Origin: Phoronis australis | Lineage: Eukaryota; Phoronida; Phoronidae | DNA: 62,000 nt | NCBI GenBank assembly: GCA_002633005.1 | Contig: NMRA01000022.1 | Span: 1,503,036 to 1,565,035, forward strand | Reading direction: 5' to 3' | Shown here: positions 19,601 to 31,600 of the stretch, piece after piece | How the letters are laid out: each line of letters opens with the position of its first letter | Position numbering within the stretch: position 1 is the stretch's first letter | Notes under the pieces: generated by a model | The model's input: only the letters and a program-made list of their open reading frames with translations | What the model was told of the DNA's origin: nothing | Databases searched by the model: none | Translations under genes and position numbers: made by a program

Positions 19601-22600
19601 AAAACCACAAGTCTAAACAACACAGATCTAAGTTCTCCTGTCTGTGTTTCACTGAAGAATACTTCGAATTTATCTCCGAACAGATTCCAAACTCCCAGTG
19701 GTACGCCACCTTGGTAAATTGGCCCGGGCGAACTTTGTAGGCCACGATGTGTCCAAATACCAATAAATCCGTAACAGCGATAAGAAACAATACGTTTTTA
19801 TAAGAACTCGGTGTGTTTTTAAGGGTTTTACATCAAATTATAATCATTTTTGGCGTTAAACGATGAATTCAAACGATAAGTTGACACCAGTAACCCGTGT
19901 TGTGAACTGCTGAACAGACTGCGTGTGAAACCAGTGGCGTCATTGGATAATTTCAACACCTCCGTCTGCCGTCAGGTGTCAGGTAACGCAGTCGAACGTG
20001 CCATTATCGAGTAGAATTACTTGATCTAAATTGATACAAAATAGGTTGTTTTGGGTGGCATTCTCCTTTAACACTGTAATACAACGTATGGAATATAGTC
20101 TTACAATCCTTGCACAATAGGAGATCGCTGAAGATATTCCTCTCACACTTCCCTATTGCTTCAGTCGTTCATCCACTCACAAAAGCTCACATTGGTGTCG
20201 GCAATTTGGTGCGGACGTCTGGACAATTCAAGGACAGGCTGGGGCAAGTGTTCTTTCGATTACCTTAGTGATTTGCATTTCACCCTGTATAGCTAGCTCA
20301 AGACAAAAATCAAATTCGGGCTTTTACTCTTATAAAATCGGTCTCACATAACATGCGCGCATCCATGGGGGGCTCGGGGGGCTCCTTCCATTTGGCAAAG
20401 AGGGCAAAAGAGTCCGCTTCAGAGAAACAAAAAGTCTGAGAAAACGAGACAAAAGTCTACTTAAAAGACAGGAACTACCAAAATTCGGCGAACGTACAAT
20501 TTACAGCTCTGAATGTACCTCGTTTTTTTCTTTTTCTTAGTAAAAAGGTCCACATTCCCAAACATCCGAGCCCCCACATTTTAGGTTGGGTGCGTCCATG
20601 CATAATTGATTATCAAAATGTTAAGTATTTCGTTTACTGATATTTTACGGGAATTTTGTATCTCCGCCGGTCCTTTGGACCCGCAAAGTATTTGAGCACT
20701 TACATTGAACGAAAATATACTACTCATGAGTCAATGAAATATTAAACATTTTGAGCATTTGTTTCCCCTAAAACAATTAACAGCTGCACCAAACAGTCGA
20801 CCTCGTCACCCAAGACCATTGAGACTGAGGTACACTGACCTGAAGTTCAAAGGATTTGCTGTAACGGTAAGGCTAGTTGCCGATGTGAGAGTTAGATCGG
20901 CACTCTCTAATAGAAACGTGTATTGGAGTAGCTAATGCGTAGTTTGAAATAGGAGAAAATAAACTTTGAAAAAACGCCAAAATTTTTGGACTGACCTGGT
21001 GTACAAATATCATCAAAGTCGTTGTAGATGCAAACTAATTTAAATAAATCTAAGTGCAAATTCGCTCCAGTTGTTCGTGGTGTTCAAAATTTTTAACTAC
21101 AACGATTGAAAATTTTCCTGTCAAATAATTTGCGCGAGGCCTAGGCCGAACGACGCATTGGTGCGTGAGAATGGTGCAGTGCAAATTTCGTGTGTTTAAT
21201 GTTGGATATGTTTTCAGTAACTATTTTTGCATGAAACAAAAAGCGGAATTCTGTTATATTGGGTGACACTAGTTTGTTCCCTTAGCACTTTCGTGAATGG
21301 GAAAAATAGGTCAGCCACAACTATATCGCTTGTAGAGCTTCGGCTTCGGTTATGAACAAGACCGGGATTTAGCTCTTAAAACTGCGACAAAAATTTTGAA
21401 GAATAAATTTGTTGCGTAGTAATGAGAGGCTGTGGTGGACTTTAGGCCAGGTAAGGTCAAATTTCAATAACGCGGCCTTTTTTAATGCACTGCAGAAACT
21501 CTACCAATATGATGACTCCGGCGACTATTGCCACTGGTGACGACCACAGCTTCAGTGAACCCGAAAATGCAAGTGCAAGGATTAAAATAAAAACGAGTGG
21601 AAACATAGAACTACACGTTAATGTGTACCATCCGACATAGGTCACACGACATTGCTTCAATTCCCATCCAAGAAAGTCAATTTAGTAAATGACGGGCAAT
21701 TTTCTTCGGGGTATCGGAGTTTAGTTGAGCAGTCGGTCCTCTGGACCAGCGTTTTCAAAGTCCCAGTGGAGTCAGTGGATACGATTGCATTTCCGTAGTC
21801 AACAAGAACATTGAAATCACTATCGACTCAATAAAACGTTTCAGTGTTGATTGGATTTAGCCAACCCTGTAATTGCGAGCGATTTCGAAGAAAATGGCGT
21901 GTACGCATTATTGCCTGTGGTTGGATTTGCCGGTTCATTCAGTAAGATTAAACGACCATGGTAACGTTTTTAAACCGAGAGTGCTTCGGTTTATAATTCA
22001 ACATAGACAGCTGAACAGAGAAAAAAAAATCCTTAAGTGCTAAAGTTTTTTCACATTTTCCGTTTGTTTTTTTCATCAAAATTCCAAGCATGAACGATTG
22101 TTTATGTAAGAGCATTTTATTTGCGCTGAAGCTAAAAATTAATGACAACAAATCGACTGGTATGAGTGCAGAATGCCAGAGTAACAAGGTCCTCGTCTAT
22201 ACTTTACAAGGCGACTGTCAAGATCGATAGATTGATTTCGACAATGCAATGAATAAAAACACGCGTTGTTGCTTGAAAATGATTCCTGACATCATAGACT
22301 ATGTGATTTGAGATTGCACTAGCTCCTCTTGAACTGAAATTAAACATCAAACATTCCACACTTACAAATTTATGTCTGCATTGCAACTCGGTGGTTTTGA
22401 ACAGTCAAAATGCATTTTCTGAAGCAATACTGTATCCCCATTTAGAGTATCTGTATAAACTTATATAAAATTAACGTCAGAATGAATTTCATTTCGTTTT
22501 TCGTGATAAAATTGTTCTAATTTTGACGCAGTTTTCAGTGCATGGATTCAAAATAAAATTTCGAAAGTAACGTAAACACATTCATTACAGCTCGCCTCTT

Positions 22601-25600
22601 CAAAACAAGTACAAACGACATGCAACAAAAGGTCACAGATGGGCAGGCGGCGAGATACCATACGAGTTTGTAACTACGGGTAGGACTTGTGAATTTCGTG
22701 TAACTTAATGATATATGTTTTAAATAAATCGCATTTTAAAATGCAATTTTTAATCTGCAAAGGAACGAAATGTGCAGAAATACATTAAAATCTCATTATG
22801 CCTTTCATAAAGAGGGAGGTTTGATCATGTCCCACCCCCCGAGGAGTACTTTTTCACACGCAAACGTGTTTTGATTTGAACGCCATGTTGTATTGTAAAA
22901 TGGCTCCGCAGATGAATTCAAAACAGCTATGCATAAATTGCACGTTTCACGGTGGCACGCTATCTGAAAACCCCCAGCAATTTCTTCTTTAGAGAATTAT
23001 CCCGCTTGGCATTAGTACTTTCTTCCCCATCGATTTTTACGACACAAATTCGTTTTACAGATGGCGACCGAAACATCGTACTCGGCGCAATGCGTTTGTG
23101 GGAACGGAGCACTTGCATCAAATTTCGCCCTGCCACGCCAAACGACAAAAACAAATTAAGAATACGGAACGGCGTCGGGTAAGTTTATGACCTGTTGACA
23201 ATAGCAGATCCTGACGTCGTCGTTTATTTTGTTAGTGTGGACATCTTTGATGAAAATTGCAATAACAAGTACTATGACGGAATAGCAACAATCCGCGAGT
23301 GATTGGACATAGATGGTTGCTATCTAATCTCCTCGCATGTGGTAAAATTCCTTTAAATATTTAAACACGATAATATCCTTCATAGTAAGGAAGTTTGAGT
23401 CCAGCGGAGATAACTTCTGAAATAGGCATAGGAAATGGCCTCATAAAAGGCTCTTAGTTGTTCGTAAAGAAACAGATCTGGACATTTTCGTTGCCAGTGG
23501 TCTCCAATCTTCCAACATCAATGAGATATTAAACAAATTAAACCTCAGCTATTAGTCGCACAAGCTATAGCTTGTACTCATGTTTGTCATAAAATAGCTC
23601 TTTAGAGCTAATGTTGATTGTGTGTGAAATCTGACTGTAAATAAATTCCCTTTCCTTCCTTCATAAATTAGCTTTAGTTCTTTCCTCGTTTAGATGTAAC
23701 ACTGCTGTCGGCCAGTATCCATTCTCATTGGCGCAGAATCTGACTCTTCAATTTCCCGGATGTTGGAACGTAAGTCAAAATTACATCGCACTGGATGGAT
23801 TCAAATACTATTATTTACAGTTTCTTGTACATGTAGTTAATAAAGAGATCAGATATTGTATTACGGAAGTACCAAAAATTCGTTGGATGCCGCTGTGTCG
23901 TATACACCCAACATTTTAATCCTGGTAAGCAATAGTGAATTGTCAATCCACCAACTCACCTAGTTAATTTGAAATAACGCAAACCCTCTTAGATCGTGTT
24001 ATGTATGCAGTTGATGGAGCTGCCATGTACATGTAGCCGACTGGATGGCTTCCTAAAGTAAGCAGTCTGCAAAACAGTCTGCATTTCTCTATTAAATACG
24101 CCATTGTAATTCTGTTCATAAATCGATACCTGGAAGACTAACATTTGCGAATAACTGATTTGCGAAAATGTCAAGGACTAACAAGGGTATCGCAGTCGAA
24201 AATGAATATCAGAGATAGGAAGCTGCTGGGGCGTATCGATACTTCGTTTTATTGATGAACTGGACACCTTTTCAACATCTAAATAGAATGAGAGCGGCAG
24301 GTATAGTTCATCAGCATGGGGTGCTTCCATGGGTAACGGTTCACGTAACTATTTGAATCCATACGGGTCGACTACTGCTACATTAAATTTTAGTAACACT
24401 TAAAGACTTTTGAGCACCCCAACGCACTATCGATCTTCGTAAACCAGCCTCCCGTTCAGTAACGCTAGGACCTCGCTTAAAAGCAAGACTTCGCGAGATT
24501 ACGTAAGATATTGTCATGTATTCTAAATGAAATCACGTGACTTTGGCTAGAATTCAGCTAGGTCCTAGCGTAAGTCCTAGCGTTACTGAACGCACACCCG
24601 GTCTTCTCATATTTCCCACCTACATGATCCAACACTGCGAACGTACATAGAAGCTCAATAATGAAATCTAAAAACTTATGAGCGACAAGCTGCAGCCAGT
24701 ATGTGCAATATATTTCTCCTTTCAGAAACGAACAGCACTTCACGAGCTAGGGCACACAATAGGGCTGCACCACGAACAGCAACATCCGGAAGCAAGTAAA
24801 TTCTTCAAGGTTAACAAGAACAACATAGATCCGAATTGCCATACGCAGTGGGAATTTATGGACGCGTCCAAGGTTGATACATATGGCATTCCATATGACC
24901 CTAAGAGTATTATGCACTATAGCTCCTATGTAAGTTGTTTAAGTTTAAAATACTGTGACGGTAATCATCGAATCAAAATGAACTCCACACACGAGAACAG
25001 AAATAACGCATCAACTATTATTCTCTACATTTATATGAGTAACATAAAGTCCAAATGCCTTGGGCCTAGAGCATCAGCAAAAATCGCACTAACAATCGGT
25101 GATCAGATCAATTTCTGAAATCATCATCGCAATAATTTGAGCTCTATGCAGCCTTGGGTAACCGTTTTCACGGGATATAGTTCATGAAAGAGATATGACC
25201 TTATGAAGTCCCGGTGCTCGTGAGAAAAGATTTTTGTACAGTCAATAAAGCACAACTGCGGCTTGTGAAAAAGGAAGGTTGATTTCCTTGATAGGCCGTT
25301 CGGGACTGTGGACGTTTAATTTCTAGCCCACTGAAATTTTACAACATTACAGTTGTTTACAGAAGATTAAGAATCTTGCCAATTACTGAGAAAAGTAACC
25401 TTTTGTAAAATGGGCACCGCCTTTTGCACATTGGGTTATCTGCCAGCTTGGCGCTCGTTTGACTGTCCACAGGGGTGCAGCTTAAATTACGGCGACAAGG
25501 AATCCATCACGTTTTTCGACAAGAGTCTCCAATGGATGCCTGCTGCAGGGAATGACCTATCACCAGATTCTGACATCAAGATTGTTAACTTGATGTACAA

Positions 25601-28600
25601 TTGCCAAGGTAATTTTGATGTTCCTTTTAGCTGAGTTTAATAAAACTGGTTTAAATGTTGCATACATGCGTATTTATGTTAAAAATTGTTGAGTATCTTT
25701 TTTTCCTTTGTTCATAACGTTATAAGAAACAAGTTATTACGACTCTGCTGCCTCTTGTTGAAATAGTCAACGTTGACTTAAGTTGTTGAAAAAGATCCAT
25801 GCTAACTAACAAGAACACGTAATTACACTTCCTTTTATCGGTTTACTCTACCAATGCACCACATAGTGTTTTAATATGTCGACGCGAAAATTGTTGTCCC
25901 CCCCTTACCTTAGGACATCTTAATTTCGCAAGGCTTGTTAAATTGTTTGCCAACACTTATAGGTCACGTGACTGGGGAAACGCCGGACAAAAGAAACGTT
26001 CCAGAATTCATTGAAGGTGAGTTCTCTCAGTGACGTGACAATTCTGAGGTAAGGTGACTCTGAAACCAGCTACGATTTAATTTTACAAAATTTTATAAAA
26101 TTGAAGCATGTGAAGCAAAACAATAATGATCTCACCTTTGCATTTTTTGTAATCGGTTGCAAGGAAAAAAAAAACCTTCGATTATATACTAAAGAGTCCC
26201 ATATAAGAGAGTCTAAAGTGTCCTATAGAAGAAAGCGAAACGCGCTTTTACGAACAGTACTAACCATGCACCGGGCGCATGCGCTACTGAAGCTGACAAC
26301 TTGACGCCATATTGGAGAGTTTCTAGTCACGTGACAAGGTCACTCGCCGTGTAAACAAACCAGGCAAATTGCCTTTTTCAACGTGCGATATCTTACACAT
26401 AAAGAGGTGGAATAGCGTGTGTGTTTTTTTCCGAAACATAAACATCATGTGGTGTAGCCCTTACCTGCGTTTTTAAGAGTTAATCAGTCGAAAGGGATAA
26501 TTTCGTACTAATAGATGATCGCAACTGACCAATGGCAAATGCCCTAGTGGCCTGTACGGCTGAACGCTTGTCAATCCAGTGCAAGCGATTTAGTCGTACA
26601 GGCTTGGCATTTTGGTTACTATACTCTTTTTTTGCAGTTTTTAAGTCACAAAACAAAGAGCTCGAAAGCAAGCAGTCAAATCTACAGAATTAGTTCCAAT
26701 ATAAACTTCGACATCAGTACGGATTTTGGATTTGATTGTTTTGCAACAAAAGAAAAATATCTGATTATGGAATACACTATAATAAATGAGTTTTTAAGGA
26801 GTATATGTTTCAATAAAGAATACACTATTTCAAAGATGTACTCGTTTGGATGACTGGCTGGTAAGTTCGGAAATGTAGATGTTGTTTTTCAGTACAAGCG
26901 TACAAGTGAAATCACATGATTGTCATTGAATGCCACATAATTACTTATGCACAATTAACAAACAACGTGATCACTGGATACAACATGAGCTGATAATAAT
27001 TATTTTTCTTCATTAATTTTATGTGGTACTGACGTAGAATCCCCTAAATACCTGGTAGAGTCTTGCCCAGCTAAGGAGCAACCTACTGGATGGCACTGTT
27101 ACATGCCTACAACATATAGTGTATGGCACCAAATGGAAACGTCTGTCCGCTTTCTTAAAGGAGACTGGCTGACTTGAAAAATTCCTTCACGAAGAAACAT
27201 AATGGCCTCTCGTGCTTTAGCTCAGGTGTTTTGTGCAATGGGCCCAACCATATGGCCTGCGCGTGTCTGATGCATCGAAGACGACATCAAGCACTGTTTT
27301 TATGTGGTCTTAATCAACAAGGCTGGCGTGTAGACAACGCATGGTCGCACCGCTTAGCCGAACCTAGAAAATCTAGTGCCAGCACCGCTAAATTCCATAG
27401 CCGAACCAAAAAACCCAATGGTCGGACAAAATGACTCAACGGCAGGACCAAAAATTTCATCTTGGCTGCACCGCATAAACTCAGTGGCCCGGGATCCAAA
27501 TAGGTTTTTAGGTACGAACACATACTTTAAACGGTACAGCCATGTATTGTTTCAAGCCTCTTGATCAAATGCTATTTTTAACAAAAGGCAAGTCGGTCTT
27601 CATCACAAACATCTGATCATAAATAAACACAGCATCAACTGTCAGACGTTTTGCTCAAGACCCATCGAGGGTCAATAAAAGTAACTACGACGGCAAATTG
27701 GTCGTCAATAAATTTGGCGATGGCTACCTACGATTAAAACTCACAGAATCATCAGTAGACTACACATTTGGCAGCAATTCTACACACTCACTTCATAAAG
27801 TAACAACTGTCAGAGGTTTTGCTTTCAAGTCCTACAATTATATAATGGAGTTAGCTGTGATTCTACAACTCTTTAGCTATGAATTGCATGTAAACCAACC
27901 ACGGGGTTCCATTTGGTCCACAATTTAATCACACGAAGAACCATAATTCCCTGTCTAAAAATCAAGACAAAGGGTTCCAAATAAACTGGAAGCACATGGA
28001 TGTTGTCCAGCAAACAATCACATACAGGGGAGCCTTGTAATATGCAATGCACCTTATTTAGAACGTTGACAACAACATTACATACAAACATTCATGTTCC
28101 AGTTTTACCTAATGCATTTACATGTAGGTCTTCCCTGGTTACAACAATTTATCACTATGATATAAATACAAAAGCACAGACTATTGGTTGGCAGTGTTCT
28201 TGTCCGACAGTGGTGAGATTTTACTGAATGTTCACGTGGCAAACACTGGCCTTGAAACAAGACAACTTTAATGTACACATGTCTCACGATTTTTCCACTC
28301 TGTTTTCAGATTACGGACATTCGTAATGCGGTGGAATTTTAAGTCATAATAGACTTTAACAATGGATTTCCCTAGGGAAAACACGGGTCTGCACTATCAT
28401 GTATGTGTGATTGGTTCAGGAAAAGAGTAACATCAACATCTGCCTGCACACAAGATTGCAACTTCAAACAACTTACATTGGGATTGATCCTAGTCACCCC
28501 CGTCATTTGAAATAGGTGTTTTTCACTCTTCACAACAACTGTAATGCAGCTTTTTGTTGGCATCACAAGGCCTCCTTTCTGTTTTAAATGTAAAAACGTG

Positions 28601-31600
28601 TAGGAATTTTTGTAAGTAGACTCTTTTCGCGTAGAACATACGAGAAACTTGAGTAATGTTCTCACGACCCACTCAGTAACATAGTCTACTGTATCTTCGA
28701 TCAGTGCACCGTAAGCTCATTGAAAAGTCGCAGCCCTCATCAAGTGTGGCTTCTGTTGATGGTTGGCATGTCAATAGTGGCATCTGGATCAGTTCCACAT
28801 CATCTCTGACACAACAGTTACCCACTGATGACACCTGGAAACGTCAAGACTTGCCACAAGTTACAAATTTGAATTAGTATAATTACTGGAATCTATCACA
28901 CATGTGACATTTAAAACCCAAATAAATTCAGGATTTTGAAACATACAACACATTTAATCGAAGAACCACACTGGCATTTTCAAAATCCGTACATAAAGTG
29001 TGTAGCTAGTTAAAGCTAATACTTTCCGTTTTACATGCCAAAGGACGTTGAGAAAAGTTGCCAATACGTAAGTTGTCGACGAACATAAATTTCCAAAATA
29101 CCAAATTAATTATTTTTTTCAATGATGTCAACGATACGTTGAACAGAAATATTTACCTGCAGAGCCCCACTATGTGACATTATTTTTCGAAATATGTTGT
29201 GGGCTGCAGTTTCAGCAACCTAAAAATAGAATTTGAAAGTCAGAAATTTTATCAGTATCATATTTTATGTATGAACATTTGTAATCGCCCTAATAAGTGG
29301 GCCCGCTCAATAAGCAATCATTACCTGATTTTAACTCTCCTTGAACAATAGCCTCTATTGCGAACAAGTGAAACTGGTGGGCTAGCACACAAACAGATAT
29401 GTCGCAATATGCAATTTTAGCACATTTTTTCGTCAAGGTTGGCCAGGGCAACTGTTTTGGTGATAAATTGACTCTTGTTTAGTTTCATCGCCAAAACAGA
29501 TAACAAAATAGGACTAGGTTGATATTTTACATGCAGTTAACTTGACACTAATCTTTTTGAAAATGTTTGCTTATCTGGGGTTTTTAAATTTTTTATTGGT
29601 TGCTCAACACTATTTTTATGTAGCCGACCTAGTTCAATAACCCTACAATACTTCCATGACAGGTCAGATCTGTACTTTGTAATTTGGCAAGATATGACAG
29701 GTATTTCCAGAGCCAGATAAAAAAGACAATGCATAGCAAGTTTAACTGGTTTAATGAACAGACGACATTCCATGAAAAATATGGAACCGGAAGAATTCCA
29801 ACTTAACAAATTCGTACGAACAACATTAACAGCACAATGGCGTAGGCCCAACCAATCAGTTTGATACATCAGTTGAGGTAGCTATGTTTTTGTTTGTAGG
29901 CTGTAAAGACGAGTTCGATTCGTGTCCATTTCTGGCCAACAGGGGCGATTGTGTAAGCAGAGAGGGTTATATGAGCTACCAGTGCCAGAAATCATGTAAC
30001 CGATGTCCAGGTGGCAACGGTAATACCGGTACAAACACTACTCCACCTCGAGGCACAACTCTGGTTCCTGGCACTGGCACCGGAACTGGCACAGGTACAG
30101 ATTCACTTTGAATTATGGGAAATGAAGGCACAGGCGTGACACATGGTAACCTAATGGGGAACTCGAAATTCCCTAGGTGTGGCATGTGAAATTAAGGCAG
30201 GACTCTTCCCGTTGAAAAGCCTACATTTGCATAATTACGTGAGTCTCTTATCACACCAGAGCCGCCATGCTGGTCGATGGAGTACTTACTGCTCTCAGTC
30301 TTTTCATACATCAAGAAAGGGACCTTTATTCACTAGCGTCACCTAAGAAATGTCAATTCGCTCATTTGAAACGCACTCTGAGTGAGGGGTGTACTCAATA
30401 TGTTACCTTAAAAGTAAGTAAGAAGGAGGTGCAAAAGCTTGTTTAAAAGCCAAAATGGTTAGGAACGTTGATCTTCTCTAATTTTCCGTCTTGTTACTGC
30501 CAGTTCTTCCAAAATAAGTGATCTGTCGCCATGAGAAGAACTAAAACGGTGATACGTCCTTGACTTCACTCCACATACGACAACACCAAGCGCTCAGATG
30601 CATACATGTATTTTACAGGAGGCAATTGCCAGGACAATCCCATAGCAAAATGCAAAGAGTATCCTGACTTTTACTGCAAAAGCGAGAATGTTAAGTTCTG
30701 TTTGAATACTTGCGGGAAATGTGACACTACAAAGCCTGGTACAGGAACAAACACAGGTACAAAGACGGGGATTTTATAGCGTTGGTTTAAAGCTTGAACA
30801 ACTCTTCAACATGATAGGAATTGTCCAGGCATAACTTAAATATCACCATTTTCCTTTCTGGGACTTACATCTTTTCACTTTTAAAGATCAAATTTGATTT
30901 CAAAGGCATGTCATAGAAATCTTCTTTAGCCAATACGTCTTGAGTCCCATTGTTAGACTCGCACATTCACCGTTGTACCAAAACTATCCGTTAAAACAAA
31001 ACGAATATTTGAAAGCATCTTAGCTACAATTTTGGACTTTTAACGTTCTGCTAGGGAGTTTTGGAAAAAAATATGTTCTCATAACCTCCTTGTTTTCGTT
31101 GTATACTGGGTCGTCATCAATAGACATTTCAATGTTTATCTTAATTGAAAGTATGACTTCCAATGTTTTTGGATGACTCTGATTTGCATCTCCACAAGTC
31201 GTACCTCAGCTCCTATCTGCATGTAACAGGCCTACAAGTACCTTTAGCTAAGTCCACTTCTCGTCAAAAACGCGATGCCGCTACTTGTTTTCAGGTACAT
31301 GTGTCGATAATCCCAGCGCCAGCTGCGCACAATTTCCCGATTTCTACTGTAACAATCCTAACAACGTGAAATTTTGTATGAAGACTTGTGGTAGATGTGG
31401 CAGTGGGACCAACACCGGTACAACTGACAACGGCTCAGGCAAGTGACACACAAGCATACACCGGCAATCTACACCGCTTTAAGATGCGGAGTTTTTCTGG
31501 CAGAGCAGACCGGACGAGAAATCAGGTGCAGATTAGACGCTTGAAACGAGCGTTCGCAACACGCGTTCCACATGCCATTTTACAAGTGTGGTTAGAATGC

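Larger units (their letters stand above)
17406..20067 (+). mobile_element. TTAA-flanked DNA transposon remnant with THAP finger (Kolobok-like)
   Basis: Terminal inverted repeats AGAAGAATGCCACCC (17406-17420) and its complement (20053-20067) differ at one of 15 positions. Both ends abut TTAA (17402-17405 and 20068-20071), a 4-bp target duplication. Inside, 18531-18801 encodes a THAP-type zinc finger. TTAA duplication with a THAP-bearing protein is known for the Kolobok superfamily; piggyBac shares TTAA but not THAP. No transposase catalytic core was seen, so this 2.66-kb copy is probably non-autonomous. The last 1.1 kb is related to 42505-43549. It lies in an intron of the astacin gene. One N is at 17899. 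Confidence 0.72.

Noticed and set aside
24930-25118. Continuation of the astacin catalytic-exon frame
   Set aside because: A strong GTAAGT donor follows the Met-turn exon and the family sequence resumes at 25473, so this is intron read-through.
29537-29869. 110-codon minus-strand frame next to the first ShKT exon
   Set aside because: It has no recognisable motif. It may be decayed transposon sequence but cannot be supported as a gene.
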